A program made the position numbers and the translations under genes. Positions 24,371 to 36,538 of a stretch of DNA of 64,000 nucleotides are shown here, piece by piece. Under the pieces are notes generated by a model, which saw only the letters and a program-made list of their open reading frames with translations, had not been told where the DNA came from and made no database searches. The stretch lies in the NCBI GenBank assembly GCA_903813345.2, contig CAIIXF020000002.1, positions 32,174,926 to 32,238,925 on the forward strand, read 5' to 3'. Numbering within the stretch: the stretch's first letter is position 1; every line of letters begins with the position of its first letter. The DNA comes from Owenia fusiformis (Eukaryota; Annelida; Polychaeta; Sabellida; Oweniidae).

Positions 24371-27300
24371 ATGAGTGGTAAATGGGGTACACTACCACCT
24401 CTACCTGAGGTAGACAGTGGTCTTGCAGCAGAAGAGAGGCAAAAGTTAACTAAGCCTAGACCAATGGAGATTGAAGGACCTGTTTTGCATCAGCCCTCAT
24501 CCCGTCATCGACCACCTTCTAACGAGTAGGAACCGTCAATATCTTTAGATCGCTTAGATGATATTCTTGACAATCATATAATAAACAATGCCCTAATACC
24601 TTCTGGCCATTGCAAAATACCTCAATCGCTACGTAATTTCGGGTTACTCACTTCGAGAGCCATGTTAGATTTTGAAACTTATGGCTCTCAAACGGAGAAG
24701 TGAACAGCTGATCAATAGTGACCTTTGAAATTGAATTAAGTCGATCCGCGGCTTACTTTTGGTCTCTAACTGTGTCTTACATCAGTATCATCAATCCGTG
24801 TAAGTATTGGAGCGCTGGAGTACTTCTTTTTCGATCAAGACTTGTAAATTGTTCATCGAGTTAAAGTTTTACAGACCTATTTCCAATATGGCGGTTTGCT
24901 AGGTGCGAGATACGCAACGAACGAAATGAATTTTGAGAATTAGTTAGGTTCGGACAACCTCCGGAGATTTACGAAAATGTCCGAGCAGAAACCGCCATAT
25001 TGGAATTTGGCAGTAAAACGATTCACTCGACCTAACAATTACAAGTCTTGATCGAAAAAGAAGTACTCCAGCGCTCCAATACTTACACGGATTGATGATA
25101 CTGATGTAAGACACAGTTAGAGACCAAAAGTAAGCCGCGGATCTACTTAATTCGATTTCAAAGGTCACGATCACTGAGCTGTCCAAATGCTCCGTGGGAA
25201 AGCTATTATATCAAAATCCAAATAGCTTTCGCAGGAAGTAAATTTCGGGCCTTTTAAGGTACCATAGAAGTTAACAGGAAATGACAAAACAAAAAGTGAC
25301 AAAACCATGCTGGATTTTAAAAATTTTATGAACCAAGATAACAGAGTTCTGTTTGGACCTCCAGTCAGTTAAACTAGTTCCACTTATCATTTACATAACC
25401 GGAAAGACATATTTAACTTCCATAGCACCTAACATGAACAAAATAATATTTTTGGTCATATGTTGCACCATAAATCACAAAATCTCAGTATTTCTTAATT
25501 ATTTGTGAGGCTTTATAAGGGCAATTCTTGAAAGTCCATGGGAAAAAGTAGTACAGAGATCCTGGTGCTTAACAAACACTTTGTTGTTGTTGTTAGGTTG
25601 CTTAAGCCGCTGTTTCCATGGCAATTGGTCCCTTCCAGTCACTACAGCTCAACATGGCAAGAAAATGCAATATATCCTGTATACTGTAATGACTGATGTT
25701 TATTTAAAATTTTTCCAGGAAATTACCAGCCGGACAATGTCGTACAGATCCAGTTACATTGCACACAATTCAGCTCATACAACATGCCAAGGAAATGCAT
25801 CATCTTTTGTATACTGTACAACAGAGAATTCAAGACGCCCTCCGAAATGACTTTGCAGTTGACATTAGTGAGTTCCCCACAGCACCTCCTATCCCAGAAT
25901 ACACTGGGCCTGGCCTAAAACACATCGTCAAAACATCAATACCATATCTACCAAGGGAGGATAAGTATGTACTCACTAAAGGAGTTTCTATTCTTGTACA
26001 CCTCAATAATTTAACATTAGTTTCTCTAAGTCAACATGCAATGACATTCTTTTAAAATGCCTTTATTAAACACCATGCTCAGTGAGCACACAAATCTTTG
26101 CTAAATCAATAAATAAAAATATGTAATGTACATGGATATAGTGTAGAGAAGTGGAAATATCTCTCATTTTGAAAAGTTCTTAAAAATGCATGGATTCAAA
26201 TACCTGGATGAACCAATTTCATTATTTTGCCTTTTGACATGGTTGCCATGGTCAGCGGAATTCCTGAATATGAATTTTAAAATTGTCTCAACAAAGGCTT
26301 GAATGATCAAGGAATTTTGCGACACAATTGGTCAGGGAATTTTACCTTGAATCAGGGAATATTATTACAGCGAAAGTTTTGTTGCAACCTTTAATCAGAC
26401 CCATGATTTACATTGTGATTTTTGTTGATTTCACTCCCTAAAGTACAATGAAAAGTGGTACAGTTTCCATATTTATCACTCTTTGAAGCCATTGAATTGC
26501 TCTACATGTCTGTTATATTGCAGTGATTTTGTACGAGGGATAGGCCAATCACCACCTGCTCTAGACAGGGTCTCCACTCAGAAGTTGCTGAAAAGGTCCG
26601 TTGCTACAATATGTGCACATGCAGGATATGATGGTTAGGCTTATTCCTTTAGAATTTGAATGATGGCTTTTCATTAAATTACTCAGTTGCTGTTAACTAA
26701 ATTTGACATTGCGTTTTTAGTTTTACAGTATGCATTATTTATGTTGTTTTTATATTCATACACATGTTATTTTATGTACATTTATGATTAGAGAATGAAG
26801 AAAACTTGAAATAAATTTTTTTTAAAATTAAAATCAACTGATTTATAGTGTGCTTAAATATAGATAATGTGCTAAAAGTCATTAAACTGGTGTACTTAAA
26901 CTTTCAGCAAGTGCAGATAATGTGCTAAAAATCATTAAACTATTGTACTTTAACTTTCAACAAGTACAGATAATGTGCTAAAAATCATTAAACTATTGTA
27001 CTTAAACTTTCAGCAAGTACAGATAATGTGCTACATGTGCTAGATACATTAAACTAGCATACTTTAACTTTCAGCAAGTATAGATAATGTGCTAAAAATC
27101 ATTAAACTATTGTACTTTAACTTTCAACAAGTGCAGATAAAGTTCTAAAAATCATTAAACTGGTGTACATTTACTTTCAGCAAGTACAGATAATGTGCTA
27201 GAAATTATTAAACTGGTGTACTTTAACTTTCAGCAAGTACAGATAATGTGCTAGATACATTAAACTGGCGTACTTTAACTTTCAGCAAGTACAGATAATG

Positions 27301-30255
27301 TGCTAGATACATTAACTGATGTTACTCAGGAGTTTTATCATCAACTCACACAAAGTCTTCGTAATGTGGTTGACAATGAGGCACTGAATGGTTCTCTACC
27401 TTTCAAGGTAAAGGTTTAATATTACACACATAACAATGCTTATATTTGACTCTTGACTTTTAATATTACGCTTCAGAAAGCAAAAAATTGCTGAGTTAGG
27501 ATGATTAAGAACAATTTCTCACATAATAGACTGCAGGAATTGATCAAAATTCAAGTTTCTGCTATTCCAGGCCTCAGGAGGCCAATTCTGTCTGTTTCAC
27601 ACAGGGCTCCACACATATTGAATCCTTGGAGAAGTGATGTACGATCAGTGCTATCATAACATTTAGATCCTTAATGATATAGAATATCAGATTTGATCTT
27701 ACCAGGATGAAAATCATGAATTGCCATATTAGAGTAGTGGTTTCTCCAAGATTTTTATTAATTCCACTAAAAAGAGGTATAGTGTGACAACATTTAAATA
27801 TGCAAATTTAGACATATCCTAAAGTTAAACCTGGGAATATGTGTTATTTCATGTTTTGTTAAAGGATCCAATGGAGCAGGTCTTTCAAGAGCTTGGTTTA
27901 GGAAGTGTCACATCAATACACGATTTCTACCAGCAGAGAATTCTGGGATACCATGCTACCATGACGGAGACATGTCAACAGTTACACAGAGACTATACAA
28001 AACTCATACATCAGCCCCATGATTTGTCAAGGAGCACTGATGATATCAAAGTTTTAAAGTGAGACATATGCTTTTTTTTATTTATTACTTTAATTATCCT
28101 ACCAAACAAAGTTCGAGGGAGATATAGAAAAGTCGTCTCAAATAATGGTTGACAGATCTGGCTAATGTCTATGGACAAAGGAGCTTTGTTCAAGATGACA
28201 TTTTCAAGATGGCCTCTGAATTTCAAAAAGGCCGCCCTTTTTCAAATTTTTCAAGATGGCCACTATTTATTAAAATATGTTTTGTAAGGTGGGATTTGCC
28301 ACTTCGTGGAGTTGCTGCTAGTTGTTTAATAATTACAAAATGAATAACAACCATTTTATGCCCTCGTGAAATACAGGCTTTTTTGCCCTCTTTTTGGCTC
28401 AATATTTTCTGCATTTTACTGGAATCATTGCTTAACTTTTTGTTTTCAGAATAAAAGATGAGCCTCTTACCAGTATCAACTTCCCAGTGATGGAGGATGG
28501 GGAAGAATTCATAGATACAGAGCAGCTCCTACAACTGGAAGGTATAACTACATCACTTAAAGGGACATTGTCTCTAAGTCACTCAAAGGGACATTGTCTC
28601 AACATGTCTTAAAGGGACTTTGTCTCAACATCACTTAAATGAACATCATCTCTACATACTTGAAGGGACATTTTCATCACTTAAAGGGACATTGTCTCTA
28701 CATCTCTGAAACGAACATTGTCTCTAAACACTTGAAGGGACATTTTCATCACTTAAAGGGACATTGTCTCTACATCACTGAAACGAACAATGCTTCTGCA
28801 CACTGTCTCAACATCACTAAAAGAGACATTGTCTCAACATCAATTAAAGAGACATTGTAAGGGTTCTACATAAAGATTGAAAGCCCCATTGGAAACCAGT
28901 TTTTCAAAGTCCATTGCTGGGAAAATATTCAGTTAATTTTCTTGTTTCAATACATGAGCCAAAATATTTTGTTCCTGGCAGTAGTTTTTCACATTTACTT
29001 TTAGACATTTTTAATCAGTTTCAATTTTGATTTTAGGTTTTGGTGGGCTTGATATGACTGCAGCTGAGGTGGCTGATGCTTTGGACAACATAAAATCTGA
29101 AGACATTGAGGCAAGGTATGCTATTCTTGCTATTCAGTCTCGTCCTGCTTGTTTCACTGAATCCATGGAATATGAGGCCAGCCAAAATCTGTTTTACTAT
29201 TCTATGCAAATGATTAAGTTATTGTAATGGTGGTGTGTTGTATAGTGCAACATTGGGAGTAAGAGTGGATTTAATGAGTAACTTAAACAGAAATGGAGTC
29301 ATCTTTCTCAATGTGCAGAAATGTCTGAAAATGAAACAGTTCAAAAAGTGTTTGAGTATTGTCATGCTCACACTGAAATTGATGTGGGAAAATGAATGAT
29401 ACAAATAGTGAATAAACTGTCTGAAACATGACTCTTTTGTTCAATTTTCTGTTAGTATGTTATAAGACTCTCAATTTCAAGGTCAATATACTCCCTAATT
29501 GGAATATGGACTCTATTTCCTTGCATTTACAATATCCATTAACATTTCAAAGTATTGTTACTTCGTGCATTTTGCTGTTTTGCGTGAGACAATGTTGTTT
29601 CAATATTTCATGAATTAAACAATTGGATAGGCTAATTCAAGCAAGAATGAAAACAAAAATATTGAATTACCATTTTATATTCCTAGGAGTGACGTGTTTG
29701 ACGAGCCCCAGAGTGAGGCTGAGCCTCAAACACCAGGGACGGGGAGTGAGGTCGGGGACAGGACACCAGATCCTAATTTTATGACATCACCAACATTACT
29801 CTCTCCTCCATCCGCAATGTACATGCAGAATAGAGCAAAGCGAAAGTAATATTCTTATTTGATTTTTGTTCCCTTTTCTTACACTTTACCATATCCATAT
29901 GGTTTACCTCCAGTTACTTCACATTGAGAGTGCAGTCGCACAATAGAAATTACATAGAGGTCTAAGAGATGTTAAGAGTTTTTATTTATGGTTTACCTCC
30001 AATCATCATCACATTGAGAGGTATTAAGAAAAGATTTTTCGATAACTAAATTAGATTCAATACACATTTAATCTAAATAGAAATGAACATTTTACATAGA
30101 ACATATAATATTCAGTATCACTTGTAATGATAAATGGGTACAGGTATATGTCACCAATTATTATCATTCATGTTTAATATCAGTTTTATATTTAATTAAA
30201 GTGTTTTTTAGATTTTCTAATGTTTGTTCCTACCCATTTCAGAAGAAAAAGATGA
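24371..30255 (+). CDS. SUPT7L: SUPT7L (SPT7-like/STAF65-gamma), SAGA/STAGA subunit
   Basis: Nine coding exons: 24371-24525, 25719-25964, 26524-26633, 27286-27407, 27865-28058, 28450-28541, 29037-29115, 29687-29845 and 30243-30255. All have GT/AG borders and phases that join without error to 389 residues (the human protein is about 414). Recognisable blocks: WGTLPPLP and GPVLHQPSS at the start; LHTIQLIQH; a histone-fold-type region (KLLKRSVATICAHAGYD ... DNVLDTLTDVTQEF); DPMEQVFQELGLGS; IKDEPLTSINFPV; SDVFDEP; and a basic end, AKRKRKR. The product is a nuclear coactivator subunit that pairs through its histone fold in SAGA-type acetyltransferase complexes. Poly(A) signals AATAAA lie at 30415 and 30665. 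The start is chosen because MSGKWG matches the family N-terminus. Exon 4's acceptor is embedded in a tandem array. Confidence 0.9.
24690..25205. mobile_element. Foldback/MITE element in SUPT7L intron 1
   Basis: Two arms of about 190 bp are inverted copies (for example GGAGCGCTGGAGTACTTCTT at 24810 and its complement near 25060) around an ~85-bp loop (24900-24983). Arm identity is high, with a few mismatches. The outer ends read ACGGAG...ACAGCTGATCA. No obvious target duplication. An RNA copy would form a long hairpin in the intron. Confidence 0.75.
26850..27285 (+). repeat. 53-bp tandem array copying the exon 4 splice acceptor
   Basis: Units begin with CAAGTACAGATAATGTGCTA at 26908, 26961, 27014, 27075, 27128, 27181 and 27234, with a partial unit before them; steps are 53, 53, 61, 53, 53, 53 and then 52 bp to true exon 4 at 27286. 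Each unit ends in ACTTTCAG or ACTTTCAA, so the unit contains the 3' splice site plus the start of exon 4. The AG is intact before the units at 26908, 27014, 27075, 27181 and 27234 and lost before 26961 and 27128. Confidence 0.9.
28548..28862. repeat. ~26-bp minisatellite in SUPT7L intron 6
   Basis: About twelve irregular copies of CACTTAAAGGGACATTGTCT followed by C(A/T)ACAT, starting a few bases after the exon 6 donor. The 73-codon frame over it is repeat-derived. Confidence 0.8.
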
Positions 30256-30414
30256 ACATTTCTGAATTCATGAGCTGATTTAAAATTCAGAACATACAGT
30301 GGCAACTAGATCTTAAATCCAACAACAGAGCATGGAATCAGCGGACACATTGGAAAATACCCTGCAGACTGCATCCATTTCAAAAACATAACTCAGTCTA
30401 GAATTTTGAAGATA

Positions 30415-30670
30415 AATAAAAATGAAAATTACAACAAAATATTCTCAAACATTTCTCAGTGCATTCTTGTTCAACTTCACGTGTAATAATTGGAAATGCT
30501 GGACATGGTTTCATATTAGTACACAAACTCTGATGTACTTGGATAAAAACTTACTGTATCTGTGTTGAATTTGGCAGTTAAACAATTTAAGAAATTAGCC
30601 AAAATGGCTGTAAGGACTGTCAATAGATGTCAGTGGTGCAAAATTCAAGTGATTTTTGTGTCTAAATAAA
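30415..30670 (+). terminator. Poly(A) signals of SUPT7L
   Basis: AATAAA at 30415-30420 and 30665-30670, 160 and 410 bp after the stop codon. The interval from here to 31280 has no other feature I can name. Confidence 0.5.
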
Positions 30671-31287
30671 ATATCATATTAATACGAGTGCTTTTGAATT
30701 CTTTAATATCCTGTATAAATCGTTCTAAATATCTTGGGGGCTAATATATGGTCTTGTTAAAGACGCCCATCCTTTTATCTAGACAGATTCATTAATGGAT
30801 ATAAGTGGTAAATATTGGGGTCATTTTACTGTAGTTAGGTTTGTGTAGTAAAAATCAGTAGATCCATTTGCAACAGGGAGAAAAAGTAACAGAAAGAATT
30901 TCTCAATCATGTCAATATTTTTCATGTTTAACCTCTTGAATCACACTCTAAAATTGGTTTGAAACCAGAGAATTTTCATATTTGCCAGCTTTTGACATTT
31001 CATTACATGCATATACAAAAGGTGATGCTCATTTTAGTGAAATTTGTCAGCAGAGATCATTTCTACACATTTTGAAGTGTTTTTGTGTAAATTGGATGAA
31101 AATTGTCCAAATTAGAGCAATTTTAGTGAAAAAATTTTTGTGAGAGATTATTTCATCACCCTAAGTTTCAAGGTCATTTCTAAGGTGACGAGAAATCTCA
31201 TCACTCTGGGTAGTCAAGAAGTTAAAATAATGCTTGCTTGGTGTTTTTCATGTGTAGACTCTGAAACATGCAAATATTTTTGTTTGC

Positions 31288-31317
31288 TTTATTTTTTGTT
31301 TATATTGCTTTTTTATT
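31288..31317 (-). terminator. Poly(A) signals of the zinc-finger gene
   Basis: On the minus strand AATAAA occurs at 31317-31312 and 31293-31288, 43-72 bp after the stop of the C2H2 gene. The two genes are thus arranged tail to tail, with about 600 bp between their 3' ends. Confidence 0.5.
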
Positions 31318-31359
31318 CATTATATACAGTACAGTACCAAAGTATTAATACTATTATAT

Positions 31360-34059
31360 CTAATCAATATCTTTGCAATGTTGCTTGTGGTTTTTAAACG
31401 AATTTCTCCATTTAAAACCTTTTTTACATTTTGAACAGATATATCTTGGGGGTCCATGAACTCCTAACATATGTTCCCTGTATGACGTTTGACTAGAAAA
31501 TACGACATCAGAGCCCCCTTCTGAACTGCACTTCACGCAGGCAAATTTTTCTCCAATGTGAATACTTTTCATGTGTTGCCTTAAAGTTTTTCGATGACAG
31601 AAAAGTTTGCCACAAAGTGAACACATGATCTTATCAATGTTATGTGAGTGTCGTTTATGCCGTTCCATACACTCCCTACGACGAAATAACTGGAAACAAA
31701 TGTCACATTTAAAATTGGGTGGTCCATGTACAGTTTTTTCATGGGATCTACAACTGGCTTCATTTTTCAAGACCGAGCCACATATTGTGCAAATTACACC
31801 ATTAGCTATGTCCTTCTTGTCTTGGGTGGTGGTACTTGTAATAGCGGGTCCTTTTACGATCAGATTTGGAGCTGGATGGCCATCTGAAAGCAGAGTAGAT
31901 AAATTCAAGATGGAGACTACATTGAAGTATTATGCACAAGTGTCAAGGGAAAGGACCTGTTACAGAAAACAGGAAGAAAAAGAAAACAGCTAAGACTACA
32001 CCAGTCATAAGGAAAACAAACCCCAACTATCCCAAACCATGATCTACCATCAAGTACCAGTTATTAAAATCAAAAATCCAAGACCATAACACCAAGGGAC
32101 ATTACATCTTCACTGAAGTCATTACAAAACATGTTGAAGAATTAATTTTAAATGGACAAATTTACACATGTACAATATTTGGTAATGTATTATAGCATGG
32201 TATAGTGAGGAGGAAAAGGCTTTGTGAATGGATAATGGTTGGCCAGACAGACAAATAAGCGTTTACAATCTCTTGACTCCATCTAGCCTAATTCACTACT
32301 AACTCTACTAAACCAACAGGCTTAACAAATCTGCAAATGAAAAACACTCCTCCAAATGCAGTGACTTAGTTCCATCTTTCACAGCTTCCACATAAAAATT
32401 TAAGTTTGGAGAATGGAGGTCAAAATGACTGTCAATGTTGCCAGCAAGAGTAGTTCATTAAATCAAAACTAACCTGTTTTTGAGCTGGATGCAACTTTAT
32501 GCTGATTGCCTTCAATCAACCAATCTTCATCTTCACCATCTGAATCATTAGCAATGTCATCATTGTCATCATCAGCATTAGCATCACCAACATCTTCATC
32601 ATCAGCATTAGCATCACCATCATCTTGTTCATCACATGTATCTAAAGTTATTTGTTTATCATCTGTTATAGTGATTTCTTGTTCTGTTTTGATGACATTT
32701 GCAAACATTACACTTTTAGTTTCATCTTCAAGAGGATTTTCATGTTCATTTTGAATGATGGTGCTGTCACTGATTTCACCAGTTATGTCCATATTATCAT
32801 AATTGGTTATATCATTTTCAGTATTATCTTCATTAATTGAGCAGCTTGTATTAGTCATGTCATATTCTCTATGTATTTCAGGCTCAGATTCTATTTCCTC
32901 TGTAAATAAAACAAAACTTAATTAATTTCATTAATATCATGTTGTCCCATGCTGTGGGATTGCTTAGTAATATTACAAGGCGTAACCTCCATTTCTCTCA
33001 TCTTCTTAATTAAGCATTCAAAGAGGACAAAAACAAAAGGTACATGATCTATAATTGGCTCTTTCAAGTTCTAAATTGACTTTATACTCAATTTTAAAAG
33101 GCACTTCATTACATTTTACAAGGGATTTGATGAATTTCTATCCAAGTCTGTTGGTTATGTTAATTTACATGTACATATTTATGAAAACAATCTCTGTTAG
33201 ATGCTTAGGATAAGAGCATTAAAAATGTGACATTTCTTGCTGTATCATATGTATTTAAATAAGCTTCAAGCTGAAAAGTAGAGGTCTTGGGTTCAAACCC
33301 AGGTCACAGCACTTCTTGTGATTTGTCTTTGACCTATGACTGCTGACCTATACCGGCGATTACTAGAGTGCTGCTAACTCGATAAAAGGCTGGCGCTGGC
33401 TAGAATTGTCTATGGTTCTAGCCAGGATAAAGATACCAGTTCTTCAACTCGACAATGGGAAGAACTGCTCTACCTAAGTGACTAATATGTCATGATATGA
33501 CATCTAAAGAGTCGATAAAAGATATATATAAATAAAACAGAATTTAACAAAAGCATGTAGTACTTAAACAGTTTGACAAACCTTTGATCTTGATTCCATT
33601 ATATAATGTGTCAATACCATCTGTACCATCACCATGACGACAGGCATTATCCATTACCGAATCATCATCAACTTGTTCCATAGATTTAATAGTTCTATAT
33701 CTACCCTTCTTTCTTCCAAGACTCAGACGATATTTTGGTCGTTTTTTACGCTTTACTGATTTTGCTATGGCGGGTTTTACTTTTGTGACATCAAATGTGT
33801 GTTCACCTACTTTATTGATGATAACAGGTCCAGGCTCCATATTCTTCTCAACCAGGATGGAGTCCTTAAAGCTGGTTTTTACAGATTGTTTTGGTTTGAC
33901 GAAAACCTGATGCATCTTTATCACAATATCTTGTGATTGGTCCCCAGGAGAAACACATATAATGCCATCTATTTCTATGCATTTACTGAAGGCTACATTT
34001 TCAGTAACCAAGTTGTAGACTGCACTTGATATCAATTGCGACACTGACGTGGACTCCAT
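31360..34059 (-). CDS. C2H2 zinc-finger protein, three coding exons
   Basis: Exons 34059-33582, 32899-32474 and 31883-31360 join in phase (phase 1 at both introns) to 475 residues. Exon 1 is a basic region with KRKKRPKYRLSLGRKKGR, a likely nuclear localisation or DNA-contact stretch. Exon 2 is highly acidic (repeats of DANADDE type) and could be an activation or chromatin-binding segment. Exon 3 carries five fingers: CTICG-, CDICF-, CSLCG- and CVKCS-type C2H2 units, and a last one ending HKQHC (C2HC). Short linkers with HGPP and HIGEKF separate them. The product is probably a sequence-specific transcription regulator; no orthologue is recognised. A 5' untranslated exon may start at ~34122 after TTTTTTGATTCAG. 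Intron 1 holds a SINE-like insertion. Confidence 0.8.
33250..33540 (+). mobile_element. SINE-like element sharing the LINE 3' tail
   Basis: A tRNA B-box-like word GGGTTCAAACCC at 33289-33300 is followed by about 180 bp of body. It ends in a stretch (about 33478-33530) nearly the same as the end of the LINE at 19130-19180: both have GACTAATATGTCA, then TGACATCTAAAGAGTC, then ATAAAAGATATATATA. Only the T-arm side of a tRNA head is visible, so the 5' end is truncated or diverged. It lies in intron 1 of the zinc-finger gene, in antisense orientation to it. Confidence 0.6.
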
Positions 34060-34124
34060 GATTGTATTTATAATTGATGATTATTGTTTGCGCCGTCTAC
34101 CCAAATCTTCAAGCTGGCAATTCA

Positions 34125-36320
34125 CCTGAATCAAAAAAGTGTTAATGTTACAATATGTGTTCATAAGTGTTTATGTTTACAAGCAACATTAAATTATGGT
34201 ACAAAACGACATTTGCGGGCAAAGAATAAGATAAATTACATCTAGTTTCTGAATACACATTGATGAGATGTTTTAATGTAAATATACAGATATACACATT
34301 TCCATTTCCATTGATTTCCAAATCATGGTGGTTTGAAAGCCCATAGTTTCTATTTATCTATGGTCCAAACTGTAGTGTAACGCCTATATGCGAGGACGCT
34401 GTAGACTGATCCAGGATAGAAGACCACTTAAAGTTGTATGAAGTCATTTTTGGTCCTCTGTGGCAAAGGAGCCTGTATCATCAACTCCTAACATCTTTGT
34501 AGACTACTGGATGGCCGAACCTGGAAGAATATTAGCCATATTACACACACTATGCTAGTCGCATTTATGTACCCATGGTCATCCAGGTTCGTCAATAGAT
34601 GTCAGGATTTGATGGAGTTGATACAAGTTCCTGTTCTCCAGTTCTCTGTGGGGTTCTTTGAGCGTCCATTATACACCCTAGACTATATCCTCTAGTCTGA
34701 TAAAGTTTTAAAAAAAGAGACTTCTGAGTACAAATCATCAGTGTAAAACTTACAAGTGACAGCACAATGTGAAAAAAACAAACAAACAAACATATTTTTT
34801 GAAATTTGGTTGAAAATATTCAGACCGAATTCTCAGGATATTCGGTCTATTGGAAATAGACTATTATACACCCCATAAATATGACATGATATACAAAAAA
34901 AGAACCTGATACAACTTTCGGTGTCACAAAGGACTCACACTTGATACTTAAAACTTTCAATTGTAACGATCCTTGGGCACGTCTGTCAGGGAGCTGAAGT
35001 GTAACAAGTCCGATACCAGACCCGAAAGTGAGTGTGCTAAATTCAATGCCCAGTGCGGTAATCAAACCCACAGATGCGGAGCCAGATCCAGCGCCTATTG
35101 GTAGTAGGCTCAAAGGATGAGTATATTTATTGAGCCTAGACATCACGGAAGAAGAGGTTATCTGGCAGAGGTCCATGATCAAACCCAGGACGTTCCGCTG
35201 GAGGCAGACACTCTGGCCAAAGAGGATAACCACTACAGCCAAGATCGTAGTAGCAACTTGCTATCACAGGTCATTACACAAGCATAGCTTCCAAGTTTCA
35301 CTTTCAGTTCAAACTTCCAGGCATCATGTAGGCTACTCTAATGACAACAATGATTTTTCTTTTTTCCAAAATTTGAGGACATTGTTGAGAGTGGCTATCA
35401 CTGAGTCAATGATACATCTAATTAAATTATATTTCCATACCCAGATAAACTGTACAATCTGGTCACAGTTTCGACTGAATTAGAATCCTTCAACGATCGC
35501 TTGGAGGTGATCGCTTGGCAGCAATATTCGAATAACTTCCATTTCACCATCTTTTCACAATAGAATAGATGGCGCTTTAAAACAATGAACGAAGTGGTAT
35601 AAATCTTTGTTTCCCGGGAAATTTATTTTGAGTGATTATGGCTGAAATAAAGACTGAAGAGACCTGGGGACAATAGACTTTTGTTCAAATAATATAGCCA
35701 ATAGTCGCTGAATTATCATATCTATCAATATGATACGGTGGCCGATTTAATCCTGCTTGATTCTTAAGTCACAGTGGCGGATATTGCGGGGGGCGGGGGT
35801 TGGCTCTTTCCTGGCCCACTAGGCTAAAGGGGGACGCCCCCTCAGTTAGTGGGCCCAGAAAAACTCTTTGTTTTTGTTTTTAATTATCCCTGGCGATGTT
35901 ATTTAAAGCTTATGTCATGATAACCGATGTCCCAAGAATTATTTCAAATTTATAGTGCCCTGATGGCGGTGAAGTCATATATTACATCACGATAGCCGAA
36001 GGACGCGAAATATTTCCAATACTAAAAGTCAAGTCAATGATTTAAATGTTTTCACTTATAGTATGCTTTCGGATATCTGGTCTGCTGGTGGGATTTGCTA
36101 TTTGATAGTGTTGCTGTTTTTCTAGTTGATTTGTCCAATCCGAATCAATTTTTGCCAATTTTTAATCCCGATTTCAAACCATTTGTTAATTTGTTAATTC
36201 TTCTGGCTGGTGTTTTCAAAGATTCTCTCTCGTTTTAAGTTTTTTATCCCCAGCTTTATGTTTCGGGTGCCTTGTTGCCGTTTCGAGATTTATGACCGCT
36301 GTTATCCAAGTGCCATCAAG
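34125..36320. other. Intergenic; weak inverted repeat and one unassigned ORF
   Basis: A degenerate inverted repeat spans about 34390-34690 (AGCCTGTATCATCAACTCCT against a diverged inverted copy near 34620). A 131-codon minus frame (35242-34847) has two hydrophobic stretches and a Gly/Ser-rich middle, but no splice context or family match, and the opposite strand is also partly open. Near 35790 there is a G-rich run (GGGGGGCGGGGG). I assign no gene here. Confidence 0.4.
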
Positions 36321-36325
36321 ATCAC

Positions 36326-36381
36326 TATAAAACCATTTACCACATTGTTTAGCTGGTAATTCATAAACGTTTGCCGAGAAG
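36326..36381 (+). promoter_or_regulatory. TATA box and non-coding first exon of gene A
   Basis: TATAAAA at 36326-36332 is followed by a short putative 5' untranslated exon ending GCCGAGAAG/GTAAGA at 36381. The equivalent region of gene B (about 59160-59295, ending GCGGAGAAG/GTAAGA, with AATAAAA in place of the TATA word) is clearly homologous. Promoter, 5' exon and donor were therefore duplicated with the coding exons. Confidence 0.5.
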
Positions 36382-36538
36382 GTAAGAATTTCAAATTATC
36401 TTATTTACAATTTAAAGAAATCCCAAAATAATTCTCTGAAGATCAATTTCAATGAATAATTTTTACTTTCAAGTTGAAATAACGTTGTGAATTTTTGATT
36501 TGTAACAGAACTTATATTTAGATCTCAGTGTTGGGAAA

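Noticed and set aside
25581-26055. 89- and 98-codon frames as separate genes
   Set aside because: They overlap SUPT7L exon 2 (25719-25964) and extend into introns; only the second is in the coding frame.
31607-31993. 128-codon plus frame
   Set aside because: Shadow of the C2H2 exon on the opposite strand.
34847-35242. 131-codon minus frame with hydrophobic stretches
   Set aside because: No family resemblance, no clear start context, and the opposite strand is also partly open. Left unassigned.
35747-35850. Transposon start at CAGTGGCGGATATTGC
   Set aside because: It resembles hAT-type ends, but no matching opposite end or target duplication was found.
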